From: Heterostelium album PN500
Taxonomy: Eukaryota; Evosea; Eumycetozoa; Acytosteliales; Acytosteliaceae
Length of the DNA: 64,000 bases
Assembly (NCBI RefSeq): GCF_000004825.1
Contig: NW_008805092.1
Location: forward strand, 62,001-126,000
Reading direction: 5' to 3'
Position 1 is the first letter of the stretch. Every line of letters begins with the position of its first letter. The position numbers and the translations under genes are program-made. The notes beneath the pieces were generated by a model, which was not told where the DNA came from, ran no database searches, and saw nothing but the letters and a program-made list of their open reading frames with translations. This document shows positions 11,076-23,013 of the stretch, one piece after another.

Positions 11076-14000
11076 ATGTTGAATAATTTTAAAAATTTTT
11101 TAGGTAAATTTGAAATTGAAACGACTTGTTAATTACTAAATTCATAAAGTGTATTAATTTGATTGCATTGGATTATTATTTATTTATTTATTTAGAGAAA
11201 AATCTAAGTGAAACAGATTTCGAAAAGAAAGTAAATAGTATAAAAGTAAAGATTAAGGATGCTGTTGTTCAGACTTCACCGAAACAGAGTAGAAAGCGTG
11301 ACTATGTTTTGCATTTCAGTAGTCCTGTGGTGTATCCACCTGCACTGCCACAGGTCGGCATGAACAAGGATCTGTTCAATCAGCCAACCACCGAGTACTC
11401 GAGTGCACCGTTCTCTTTCTATCACGAGGAGATCGAGGAGACCTACCCGGTGCCGAATGCCGTCGTGCCAGAGACGGAGCTGCCGATCATCCAAGAACCA
11501 CAGGAGGGTATGCATCCCTATGGATTCGACCAGATTGATCTAAACACTCGTCGCGCACAACCCGCAGTACAAGACATCAAGCCAAGATTCCTCGTTGGCA
11601 AGGGCAACCCAATGAGAACATTCAACCAGACACCGCCACAAGAGAAAGTTCTAACCTACCAGGATCTAAACTCATCGGCTTTCAACCTCTCACTCCTAAC
11701 CTATATATGTATTGTCGATTATCCTTTAAACAATAAAACAAAGAAACAACTATGGAAAAGAGTAAGTAGTACTAGTAATGGTTTTATTTATCAAATTAAT
11801 CATCATTATTAACATGTTATCTTTTTCAACTAAATTTAGTTGACTTTATGTCCACTAGTTGAAACACTCATTTTAAAGAATGTTGGAATTGGTGGAATTG
11901 GTAAAAATGCTAGATTCCCAAATTTAAGATTTTGGTATGTCATATTATTATTATTATTATTAATTAATAATATATTTAAAAAATCGATATTAATATTAAG
12001 TTAAATATTATTATATATTTAGTGATTTATCACAAAATAGAATTAAAACATTTAGATCAATTAGAAAGATTACAAAGTATTCATTGAATTTGGAGGTATT
12101 CAATCTTTTGGGAAATCCAATATGTAGAGATGATTATCAGTTGAGATTGTGTGCAAAGCTGTTGGTATTGGAAACGATCAGTCAGAAGCAGTTGAGTGTC
12201 GATGAGCGAGTCAAGGGTATCATGATGTATGGCTCCTTCGAGCAAAAGTCACAGATCGATACGATTCGTTGGCAATTGTACCTCGATAATCTGGCGGAGG
12301 TGCGTACACTCCGTCCGGTGCAAGCTGGCTGGTCACCACAGAACATCGTGCATCTCGTACTCCAAAACTCAATGTTGAAATTCTTTTACGTTGGAAACTT
12401 TCCAAACTTGCAACACCTCGATCTCAGCTCGAATTTGCTCACCGACATCTCCAAATCTGGCATGGAGAAGTGCGCACAACTCTTTTACTGCAGCTTCCGA
12501 AACAATCAGCTGCTGAACCGCCAGGACATGATCAACATCTTTGAGTTGACACCATCGATGAGGTTCGTCAATTTGAATGACAACATTCGTATGGATGCCT
12601 ATCGTCAGCGACTCATTTACATCACCCGCAACCTCAAAGGAACCAACCGTATGATTGGTCTGGTGCAGATCGACGACACACCGATCACCAAGGAGGAGCG
12701 TATCAAGGCGATCGAAGTGCACGAACCGACCAATCCAAATTCAGCGTCGATCTTCCGTTGGAAGATTCTGTTGATCGAGCGATTCGGTCACAAACAACTC
12801 CAAACCATTCCCGACTATTTGTCGTTGGTGAAATCAGTGACATTCCCTCGGTTGAATCTCGCGCTTTGCGATGTCTCCATGTTTTTAAATGCACAGGTTG
12901 TCGACTTTTCCGGTAACCAGCTGACTTCATTCACAGGTCTACAACACCTCAAACATCTTAGAATTCTCTATCTCAACGACAATCCAGATCTAGACACCAA
13001 TGCAGTCCTACAGCAATTGGCCAACACCGAAACACTAGAGTCATTCTCCTTCCACGTTTCAAACAAGAACACACATCCAAGATTATCTGGATCACGTGAA
13101 TATCGTGCATCCATACTCAAACAACTTATTCCAAAGAATAGAAATCTATTATTAATCGACAGTGTAAGTTGGAGAATAATCAATATTAAATAATAATATG
13201 ATAGCTAATATCTTTTTTCTGTGTAGACAACAATCAACTTTAATGAAAGAGTTGATGCATATGCACATGCTGGATACCCAACTGAAGTAGTTGAAAAGTA
13301 TCGTTTCTTTTTGTCTCTTACCGTCAACTGTACGATGCACTTTAACAGGGGAATTCATCCGGATCAAGTAGAGATTGGCAAACAATATGATCCCGTCCAG
13401 ATTACATGTTTGAGAAGACTGAGAGATTGGAACTTGGTGTCGGATGCTGTCAACTTTTCATTTTTTGGTCAATGTTACAGAATTGGATTTGACAAACAAC
13501 AAACTAACTGATATAAGCAACATTGGATTGCAGAATCTAAGGCTGTTGAAGCGATTGTCATTTGTAAATAACCACATTCAAACACCGCTGCCAATCATTG
13601 CACAGATACTCGATAACCTATCGAATCTCGAGATCTTTGCCATTCGCGGCAATCCAAACATGAAGTCACCACAAGATCGTCTACAACTGATTGGTTTGAT
13701 GCACTCGATGAAGCAAATCGATGCACCACTCAAAGTCATTGATACCGAAATCACCATATACGATAAAGTCGAAGGTTGGAAGTTGGTTGGAGGTGCACTC
13801 AAAGATGCCGAACAATTTAAGCTAGCCTATATCACAGGAATTAAATCAATTAATTTATATGATCATACTGTAAGTCTAAAAAGTTAACCAACCAGCTAGC
13901 TATTCAATCAACAAATATATATACTTACAACTTCTTTTTAACTGTATACAATTTAAAGTTGGTCAATTTAGAGTTATGTGATTGTGCATTAGAGTATTTA

Positions 14001-14919
14001 GATGTATCACCATATGTAAATTTGAAAACATTATTGTTACCAAACAATAGATTTAAATCCTTAGATAATTTACATTCACTTGTAAAGTTAACTGAACTTT
14101 TTGTAAGTATTAACAATCATAATAATGTTAATGTTGTTTTTTTTTTTTTTTTGAAAAAAATATTAATCTCTCCATTTGTTAACTTAATACTAGGCATTGG
14201 ATATTCGTCATAATGAATTGGCATCGGCTGAAGATGTAAAAACACATATTCTACAAATGCCAAATCTTCAAGTTTTGGGTATCTTTGGTAATCCATTCAC
14301 AAAGAACTCTAACAACTATCGCGTAAAGTTCCTATGCTTACTACCACCAATCTATCAGACACACAAGTATCCACTCTCTGTTTTGGATGTCAGTGAGATC
14401 ACACCGGAGGAGATCTACGAATCATCGATCAACTCCACTAAAGCCGACTCTTCGATCGATAGAAAAGAGAATCTCTTCAACATTGCACTTCTAAGACGTG
14501 CCTCCAGTCTCGAGTACTCTACGCTCACAGAGATTGACCTACGTGGTTGTGGTTTGTCGTCGCTCTTCTTCAACAAACTACCACAACTTGTCGTGCTGAA
14601 TCTCTCTGACAACTCTATCACCGATAGTAATCTTAAGGAGAGCGCTATCCACCATCTCCAGTCACTGAAGGCACTCGATCTTCGAAACAACAAATTTAAA
14701 GATCTTGCAATGCTCTGTAAAATTATTGATCTACTCAATGTAGAGACTCTATTCATCGAAGAGAACTCTTGTTACGATAAAGACACCGAGAAAGACAGAA
14801 TCAGATTCTTTAAGAAACTAACAAACTCAAAGATTCAAACCAATCTCAAGTTCCTCAATGGTGTTGAAGTCACTCCAAAGGATTTAGCTAAATTTGGTAA
14901 AACTAAAGCAAGAAAATAA
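11076..14919 (+). CDS. Long leucine-rich repeat protein with one apparent frameshift
   Basis: Seven exons are proposed: 11076-11103, 11196-11761, 11840-11934, 12023-13163, 13227-13869, 13959-14102 and 14194-14919. Every junction is in phase except for one extra base inside exon 5, at the T6 run 13461-13466. Allowing for that base the product is about 1113 aa. The N-terminus is non-repetitive and Pro-rich; from about residue 200 there are clusters of LRR units such as LQHLDLSSNLLTDI, LRILYLNDNP, VTELDLTNNKLTDI and LVVLNLSDNSITD, separated by longer non-LRR segments. No signal peptide, membrane segment or catalytic domain is visible, so it is probably a cytosolic scaffold; I do not recognise the family. 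The first exon is only 28 nt and its ATG is supported by the phase of intron 1. Confidence 0.82.
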
Positions 14920-15178
14920 TCAATAGTTATTTTTCAGACTCCGAACAGTTTGTAAATAAATATTATTTAGTACTTATATATATATATATATATAAATGTT
15001 TAAAACAATTATGATTTTTATTTTATTTTATTACTATTGTATTTTAATTTTGCCATTAAATCAGAAAGACTTGTTGATTCATTTGTTTGAACTGTTGTTT
15101 CTTTTGATAACTAAAAAAATAATAAAGATAATATTATATTAATATAAATAAAGTTATTGATAAATTAATAATAATTTG

Positions 15179-16353
15179 TTATATAGTTACATCAACAGTT
15201 GGTGTTGTTTCATATGCAAATTCGATTCCTTTACTTGGTTGTTGAGTTGGTTTTGTTGTTGGTGTTGGTACAACTTCTTCTTCAATTAATTCAATTCCCC
15301 ATTCATTCTCAGTGGATGGTTTTACAATTTCTTCGACTGGTTTGATTTCTACAGGTTTGTTCTTTAGGTACTCTTGATAGGCTGCTTGTAGTTTTACACA
15401 GAAGCTGTTGACACACTCTGGATTGGGACGGATAGTGTCCTTTGGGAAGTAGTCTTGGAGTGCATTGTAACCGAGTAGATTCGATGCCTCACCGAATCCA
15501 AGCAAGTACTTCAGTGCGCTTTGTACCAACATACCGGCGACGATACCCATGGTGGTCGGTAGCGATGCTGCGCAGACACCCTCACGCTTGAGTGTACGCT
15601 CGTCGATACCACTAGCAACAATCAATGGTGGAACACACTGGAAACAAGCGGTTTCACCGGGTTTGATGAATTGGATGTGTCCAGAGATGGCATTCTCCGA
15701 GACACCAGACTCCATCCACTCCATATTCAACTCCAAACAAGCTTGATTGATAGCGACTCTTGCCTCAAAGTTATCGACGCAACCGAGTACCAAGCTCACT
15801 GGCGAACCCTCAGCGATACCACCGCATTTAATACGCTCTTGGAAATGATTAAAGTTATCGAGAGTAGTAATATTATAGTTGTATGTTTCAAATTCGACAT
15901 CTGGATTGATCGATTGTAGAGTCTCCATTGCAGCCTTTGTCTTTGTCATACCGGCTTGCTCCGGTCTGAAGAACAATCTATTCATATTGGCAATCTCAAC
16001 GGTATCATAATCAAACAACAATAACTTTCCAACACCACATCTTGTCAACATTTCCGCTGCTACACTACCAATACCACCAAGACCAACAATTACAACACTT
16101 TTATTTCTAATATCCTAAGATTAAATCAAATTATCAATCATCATCATATTATTATTATCAAAAAAGAATATAGTCAATAAAAAGTCAAATGACAACTTTG
16201 TTTTACTAAATAGATGTTTATTTAATTTACCTCATAGTTATTAACAATACCCATCTTTTTCAAAGCCATAAGTCTACTATATGGATTTGAATCTACAACT
16301 TCTGAACTCAACTTATCAATCTTTCCTCTATAATGTTGTTTTTGTTCTGTCAT
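15179..16353 (-). CDS. uba5: UBA5, the E1 activating enzyme for UFM1
   Basis: Two exons (16353-16231 and 16114-15179) encode 352 aa. The Rossmann-type ATP site reads [20 protein letters not shown] (about residues 48-67). Next come the family segments [19 protein letters not shown] and [13 protein letters not shown], and the catalytic-cysteine motif [14 protein letters not shown], which is close to human UBA5 around its active-site Cys. The C-terminal tail contains WGIELIEEE, similar to the UFM1-interacting segment of UBA5. UBA5 adenylates UFM1 and passes it to UFC1 for modification of targets at the ER and ribosome. The gene is head-to-head with NOP56 across 586 bp and tail-to-tail with the LRR gene across 260 bp. 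Confidence 0.95.
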
Positions 16354-16939
16354 TTTTCTTTATCTTTTATGTGTAAATATAAAACTATAATAAATAAATA
16401 TTTAAACTAATGCTAATTTAAAGTGTTGATTTTAAAATAATAAAAAAATCTGAAATTGAATATATTAATAATGTAAAAATAAATAAAACAGTAGTTGTGG
16501 TTGTAAAAAAAAAAAACAAATATGTTATTTATTAATAATAGTGTGATGATGTGCTTTTAAAAAAATGATTCCGGAAGTTCTTTTTTAATTTTTACAAGTC
16601 CAAAGAGAGAGAGGAAAAAATATTTTTTTTCATTTTTTTTTTTTTTTATTGTCGAAAAAACGCACGATTGTTTTTACTCGTCAAAAATAATTTTTAAAAT
16701 AAAATAAGAAATTGTTAATATTATTATTTTTTTTTTTTGATTCGAACCTTTGTTTCACAGCTCCCACTTATTCTCACTTTTAAATATATATATATATTTA
16801 TACTATTTATATATTATATTATTATTTTTAAATTAAATATATTTTAAATTAATAGTAATAGAGTTTGAATAGAATCAAGATTTTTGTCAGTAGTTTCGAA
16901 AACATTTATAATAATTAGATCAAAAAAGAAAGTAAAGCA
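16354..16939. promoter_or_regulatory. Divergent promoter region of uba5 and nop56
   Basis: A 586-bp spacer between two divergent starts. It contains A and T runs of 9-13 nt and TATATATATATTTATA around 16785-16800, about 145 bp before the NOP56 ATG. A string GATTCGAACC at 16739-16748 looks like a tRNA B-box but lacks a matching A-box. Confidence 0.5.
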
Positions 16940-18839
16940 ATGGCCACACATATCTTGTTTGAAACATCGACTGGATTCAATATCTTCAGTTTGAGCGAAA
17001 CCGAGCAAATTCAAAATGCTTCCGTACAGAAATCGATGCAAGATTTTGACAAGTTCTCAAAGTCTGCCAAGTTGATCGGTGAGTTGCCATTCACATCGGC
17101 ACAAGAGGCTCTCGAAAACATCAATTCCATCTCTGAAGGAATGTTGACTGACTCTCTCAAGTCTTTCCTCAAACAAACCTTGAAGAAATCATCGGGTGTC
17201 GTACTCGGTGTCTCTGACAATAAATTGGCTGCTTCCATCCAAGAGTCAACCGCTATCAACTGTATTTCCAACGCTCTCACACATGTAAGTAAAAATTTAT
17301 ATGAAACGAATAACAAAACGAATAGTAAACTAATATAATAATTATAATAAACAATTGATTTATAGGAAGTATTACGTTGTATTAGATTACATGTCAATTC
17401 ATTCACTAAATTGAAGGATAGAGATTTAGTTAAAGCACAACTTGGTCTTGGTCACAGTTACTCTAGATCCAAGGTAAAGTTCAACGTTCACAAGGTCGAC
17501 AATATGATTATTCAAGCCATCAGCACTTTGGAGCAATTGGACAAAGATCTCAATACATTCCATATGCGTGTCCGTGAGTGGTACGCATGGCATTTCCCAG
17601 AGTTGATAAAGATCGTCAAGGAGAACATTCATTTCGCACGTTTGGTCAAGTTGATCGAGAACAAGACCTCCTTGAACGAAGAGATGATCGATGACATCAA
17701 GAAGATCGTCGGTGACGACGAACAACTCGCCAAAGACATTTTCAGTGCCGGAAAGTCCTCTATGGGTACCGACATCTCCACCATCGATTTGGAATCAATT
17801 ATACATTTTGCCGATCGTGTCATCTCGCTCCACGAGTACCGTGACTCCCTCGAGCAATATCTCACCAAGAAGATGCGTGACATCGCTCCAAATCTCCAAA
17901 CCCTCATTGGTGACCGTGTTGGTGCTCAATTGATTGCCCGTGCCGGTTCACTCACCAATCTCGCCAAATATCCAGCTTCCACCGTTCAAATTCTTGGTGC
18001 TGAGAAAGCTTTATTCAGGTAAACTAATATTTATTATAATTTAATATATATATAATTAATTATTAATAATATTTATATTTTTCATTTTCTATTTTCTTAT
18101 TTTTTTTTTTTAATTAAATAATTATAGAGCTATCAAAGTTCGTGGAAAGACTCCAAAGTATGGTATTATTTATAAATCTGGTTTCATCTCTAAAGCAACA
18201 CCAAAGAATAAAGGTAGAATTTCCAGATGTCTCGCAAATAAAGTATCAATTGCCACCAGAATCGATTGTTTCTCTGAGAATCCAACTGACAAGTTTGGTT
18301 TGACATTAAAGAAACAAGTTGATGACAGATTAGAGTTCTTCACCAGCGGTGTTTCTCCAAAGAGAAATTTAGATGTTATGAGAGAAGTTATTAAAGAAGT
18401 TGAAAAAGGTAATTATTTAAAACATAATATTATAATTCATCATATATATCTAACATTAATTTACTTTAATTTTATTTTTAAAGATTTTTCCGAGTCAAAT
18501 AAACGTTCAGCAGACGATATGGATGAGGTAGAAGAGAAACCATCAAAGAAGTCATCCTCAAAGAAACAAAAGGTTGAAAAGGAGGAGAAGAAGGAGAAGA
18601 AAGAGGAGAAGGAAGAGAAGAAATCCTCATCAAAGAAGGACAAGAAGGAAAAGAAGGAAGACGCCATGGAGGTCGACGAAAAGCCAAAGAAAAAGAAGAA
18701 GGAAGAGAAGGAAGAGAAGGAAGAAAAGAAATCATCATCAAAGAAGGATAAGAAGGAGGAGAAGGAAGAGAAGAAGTCATCATCAAAGAAGGATAAGAAG
18801 GAAGAGAAGAAATCATCATCCAAAAAATCAAAAGAGTAA
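16940..18839 (+). CDS. nop56: NOP56, core protein of box C/D snoRNPs
   Basis: Four exons (16940-17284, 17366-18018, 18128-18408, 18484-18839) encode 544 aa. The NOP5N domain is at the start. The near-invariant run [20 protein letters not shown] and [20 protein letters not shown] lead into the NOSIC and Nop domains, with [19 protein letters not shown] and [13 protein letters not shown]. Residues from about 430 are a Lys/Glu/Ser-rich tail with repeated [12 protein letters not shown] units, as in other NOP56 proteins. It acts in the nucleolus with fibrillarin, NOP58 and SNU13 in 2'-O-methylation of rRNA. NOP58 is the alternative, but the N-terminal region aligns better with NOP56. Confidence 0.95.
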
Positions 18840-19032
18840 ATAGATCGATCACCTACTAGTAAAGCTTTTCTCCAAAGATAGCTAGCAACTCCACCTTTTT
18901 TTTCATTGTTTTCAATATAATATAACTTAAAATAAAATACAACTAAATAAACTTTTAAAAAATAACAACTGCTGAGTCTTTTTATTTGATACAACAATTG
19001 TCCACAAACTTTTTGTGGATGTGAATGATGAT

Positions 19033-20492
19033 TTATAAAAGATTATTAATCGATTTATAATAATCGACTTCAGCATTGATAAAATCTCTTCCAATCATAT
19101 CAATTTGTTTTTCAAAGATTTCTTTTGCTCGGTTGTAAATGATGACATCCATCCAATTCTTTTCAGCAATTAATCTTCTCTCATCCTCTTGAACTTCAAC
19201 TACAACTCTCTGTTTTCCAATATTTGTCTTTGGGAAGCTAATATTTTTAAATCCTGTGAAATGTGACATCAAAACCACTGATTCATCGAATCTCTCTGTC
19301 AATCCAACAAATTTAATAGAACTATAAAAAAGTTTTAAAAATAACCTTCATTAGTTTTTAAATGATAATATTTTTTTTTAAAAATCTTATCATACTATTT
19401 CAAATGATGTAAAGCAATTTCTATTGATTCATCGCTAAATTTATCACCTCTACCACATCCAATAATTCTTCTAGCTTGTTCATTGTCTGCAATCGGTGAA
19501 ATTTCTATCCATTCTTTTAAAGTATGTACTGTTGCCAAAGCATGCTCTGGATGTCTTTTGCTATCTCTGAGGAAGTAGTAGTTGGATATTACTCTTTCTA
19601 CAGGGTCTCTAAACCAAGTCAAATAACTGTACTTTATCAATCCATCTTTTCTTTCTGGAACTACTAATGAATCTACACTTTCTTTGAAATATAAATGAAC
19701 TCCAAAAAAAATATGTCCAAATATTGACTGCTTCTTTGTTAATCCTGGGACATTGAAAATTTGAGGATTGGTAGAATGTAGTAACTTCTCTGGTTCTTCA
19801 TTGGCTTTGAACAACTCAACTAAACTTGTACCTCCAGTCTTTGGAATGTGAATGAATAGATGTGGTTTTGGAAGGTAAAAGGGATTTAAAGAAGAATCAA
19901 CCTTCCAAGATGGATCTTTAATCAACGACTCCCACTCTGAATCTTTTGGTGGTCGGTACCGTGTATGATTTGGAAGTGCTACATATCCAACCATCTCTAT
20001 CCAAAGTGGATTCTCTAGTGTTTTCTGTTCAAATAATATTCTTTCTTTTCTATACTCTATAATTACTTTCTTGAATAAATTGATTTCTTCTTCCCTTCCC
20101 AATCTTTCTTTTTCTTTTCGAATTTGAAATTCATTTTCAATATCCATTCTAGTATATTCATTTAAGACTATTAATTAAATAAAAGTTAAAATTTAATTTC
20201 TTCTAAAAAATTATATCAATTTTTGATATTTACCTCTAATTTCTAGTTTAATACTAGAATCTTTTTCATTACTCAATCTATTTTCAACATCCCTTCCTTT
20301 AATATCATATATTAACTTATTTTCTTTATTTATTTCTTTTTCAAGAGGATACTTTAAATTATTTTTATCTTTATAAGGATTTTCATTTTCAATCTTTATT
20401 GATTTGGGGCGAGATATAAATTCTAATAAAGTCAAAGATATAGATACAAAAAATATAAAAAATAATAATTTCTTCTTTTTACTACTCAACAT
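19033..20492 (-). CDS. Type II membrane sulfotransferase, tandem copy A
   Basis: Three exons (20492-20234, 20167-19396, 19321-19033) encode 439 aa. A hydrophobic segment at residues 8-24 just after KKKK suggests a Golgi type II anchor. HLFIHIPKTGGTSLVELF is the 5'-phosphosulfate (PAPS) loop, and YLTWFRDPVERVISNYYFLR is the 3'-phosphate motif with the Arg and Ser expected for Golgi carbohydrate sulfotransferases. The acceptor sugar cannot be told. Copy B lies 390 bp upstream in the same orientation. The catalytic parts have diverged, but the last exons are almost identical at the DNA level. Copy A has a short stem split by an intron where B has a long Asn/Ser-rich stem. Confidence 0.88.
19061..19314. 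repeat. Near-identical last-exon segment shared by the sulfotransferase pair (copy A)
   Basis: 19061-19179 is identical to 20908-21026, and 19207-19314 is identical to 21054-21161, separated by a 27-nt diverged patch. The rest of the two genes is far more diverged, which suggests gene conversion or very strong constraint. Confidence 0.9.
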
Positions 20493-20879
20493 TCTTTAAT
20501 AAAATTGAGTAGAAAATCAAATCTTAAAGATATCATTTCACTGTTGAACAGTTCAATCCATATTTAGTTGCAAATGTGATTTTTTAGATAAACAGAAAAT
20601 CTGGATTACAAAAAAATTGATAGTTTGAACTCTGGTAAATCCATATAATATTTAATCAAACAATTGAATTTTTAAATTAGAATAAAATCTGCCCAAAAAA
20701 AATCATACAATTTTTCTTACATAAAAGAGTAATGGTCCACCCAGAGTTTGCTGATGTTTTTCAGATCTATAGATTTTTTTGATTAATGTTTTTTTTTTGT
20801 AACTCAAACCTTTCCACCTAACTATTTAAATATTTCTTTGTTTTACTTTATTTTAATAAACTTTAAAAAAAATTATATT
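20493..20879. other. Spacer between the tandem sulfotransferase genes
   Basis: 387 bp holding the promoter of copy A and the 3' end of copy B. It is A+T rich with no coding exon seen. Confidence 0.6.
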
Positions 20880-22615
20880 TTAACTGTCGATTTGGATAGA
20901 TCTATAGTAATCGACTTCAGCATTGATAAAATCTCTTCCAATCATATCAATTTGTTTTTCAAAGATTTCTTTTGCTCGGTTGTAAATGATGACATCCATC
21001 CAATTCTTTTCAGCAATTAATCTTCTTATTTCGTCTGGAACATCAACCTTGGTTCTCTGTTTTCCAATATTTGTCTTTGGGAAGCTAATATTTTTAAATC
21101 CTGTGAAATGTGACATCAAAACCACTGATTCATCGAATCTCTCTGTCAATCCAACAAATTTCATTGAGCTATAAAAGTTTTAAAAAAATGTTAGTTTTCT
21201 TTCTTTCTCTCTTTCTTTGACTTTTCAAAAAAGATAAATTATAATAATTTATGAATATCATACTATTTCAAATGATGTAAAGCAATTTCTATCGATTCAT
21301 CTGTGAACTTTTCATTTCTACTGGATCCAAGAATTCTTCGAGTCTGTTCGTTGTCGCCAATCGGTGACTTTTCGATCCACTCTGAAATGTTATATATCAT
21401 TGATATACCGTGTGCAGGATGATCTCTACTGTCTCTGAGGAAGAAGTAATGTGATATAATTCTATCGACCGGATCTCTAAACCAAGTCAGATAGCTGTAT
21501 TTTATCAAACCATCGGGTCTCTCTGCCACCAAACTAGGATCGGTGTCCTCGTAGTAAAGATGCAATCCAAAGTGAATGTGTCCAAATATCGATGTTTTGC
21601 TTGCCAATCCCGGGATATCTTGAATCTGAGGATGTGAAATAGTGTGATACAATCGTTCCGCTATCTCATTCGCCTTGAACAGCTCCACCAGACTGGTACC
21701 GGCGGTCTTTGGAATGTGGATGAAAATATGTGGTTTCGGCAAGTAGAATGGGTTGAGTGAACGGTTGCTCTTCCAAGTCGGATCTTCGAATAGCGCTAGC
21801 CAATCGGATTCACTGGGAGTTTGGTACCAAGTGTAGTTTGGACATGCGACATAACCAAAGTTCTCCTTCCACTCTGGATCTTCGAGAGTGTTCTCTTCGA
21901 TCAAGATACGTTCCTTTCTGTACTCTACGATGACACGATCCAACAATCGCAACTCTTCAACTCTACTCAGTCTTTCTCTCTCTTTTTTCTCCTGATAAGC
22001 ACTCTTTCGTTTCATTCCTATGACATCAACTTTTGGAGTGGCTGTAGAAACAACATGTTTATTATTGTTGTTTTTATTAAATTCTTCACTATCCTCACTA
22101 TTTTCATCATTTTTATTATTTAAATTTGGAAAATCTATATCTACACCTGAATCTTGATTATCACTATCTCTATTGATTATATTTATACTATTACTACTGC
22201 TACTACTTCCACTATTTCCACTACTTGATTGGTATTTAATATTCGTATCAGAATCTGTATTATTTAATTCATCTCTTGTAATATCAAATGGTCCTTTATT
22301 TCTTTGATCAAAGAATGAATTATCTTTAAATTCATTATCATCAATATCATTATTATTATCATTATTATTATTATTATTATTATTATCTAATTTATTATCT
22401 TTTTTGTATTTTTTATTATTTAACAAATCTAATTTATTATTATTTTCATTTTCATAATTTTCATCTATTGGTTGTTCATAGTGAGAGGTGGAAAATGAAT
22501 TTGATGAATTGGTAATTGTATTTTGTTGTTGAAACTCTACAAACATTAAAGATATTGCAGCAAATAAAATGAATAACAATATCAATTGTTTCTTTGTAAA
22601 TCTAGAGTTAACCAT
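20880..22615 (-). CDS. Type II membrane sulfotransferase, tandem copy B
   Basis: Two exons (22615-21264 and 21168-20880) encode 546 aa. A membrane anchor lies at about residues 9-25 (KQLILLFILFAAISLMFVEF). A long low-complexity stem follows, with runs of Asn, Asp and Ser to about residue 190. The catalytic domain has the PAPS motif HIFIHIPKTAGTSLVELF and the 3'-phosphate motif YLTWFRDPVDRIISHYFFLR. It is a paralogue of copy A. The second exon shares two identical DNA blocks, of 119 and 108 nt, with the last exon of copy A. Likely a Golgi enzyme that sulfates glycans; the substrate is unknown. Confidence 0.9.
20908..21161. repeat. Near-identical last-exon segment shared by the sulfotransferase pair (copy B)
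   Basis: Partner of the segment at 19061-19314, in the same orientation, with 119-nt and 108-nt identical blocks. Confidence 0.9.
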
Positions 22616-23013
22616 TTTATTATTATTATTACTATTTACAAAAAAAAAAAAACAAAAGTATTATTTATCAATTTATATATATATGCAAACTATATAAATA
22701 AATAAATAAAACACAATTGTATTGTTTGCTGCTGTACTTTAGTTTCAATAAAAAAGCAAAGGCAAATGAATTCACTTAAAGATCCGAATCTTCTGAATAC
22801 TTTTTATTTTAATTGTCGATAAAAAAATCAAAAATATCTGTCCATTTATATGTTTTTTTAAGCGTTAGAATTTAAAGTGTGTGGTTGCTGTCATTGTTTG
22901 TAAGACATTTATATTCATATTAAATTTGTTTGTTGTTGTTTTATGCTTGTAAATAGATAGTTTGTTTTGTTTTGTTTTGTTTGTTAGTTTGTTAGGTGTA
23001 GAAATAAATAATA
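22616..23013. promoter_or_regulatory. Divergent promoter region of sulfotransferase B and the 817-aa gene
   Basis: A 398-bp spacer between divergent ATGs. It contains TATATATATATGC around 22675-22687 and repeated TTTGTTTTG just before the plus-strand ATG. No gene is visible. Confidence 0.5.

Noticed and set aside
11276-11515. 79-aa antisense frame in LRR exon 2
   Set aside because: Shadow of the real coding strand in a G+C-richer exon.
15549-15919. Plus-strand frames overlapping uba5
   Set aside because: The minus strand carries the complete UBA5 domain; these frames are antisense shadows.
16739-16748. GATTCGAACC, the reverse complement of a tRNA B-box
   Set aside because: No A-box, acceptor stem or cloverleaf can be formed with the surrounding A+T-rich sequence.
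18461-18997. 178-aa antisense frame over the NOP56 tail
   Set aside because: It is the mirror of the Lys/Glu/Ser repeat tail and consists of Phe/Ser runs; a shadow of the real gene.
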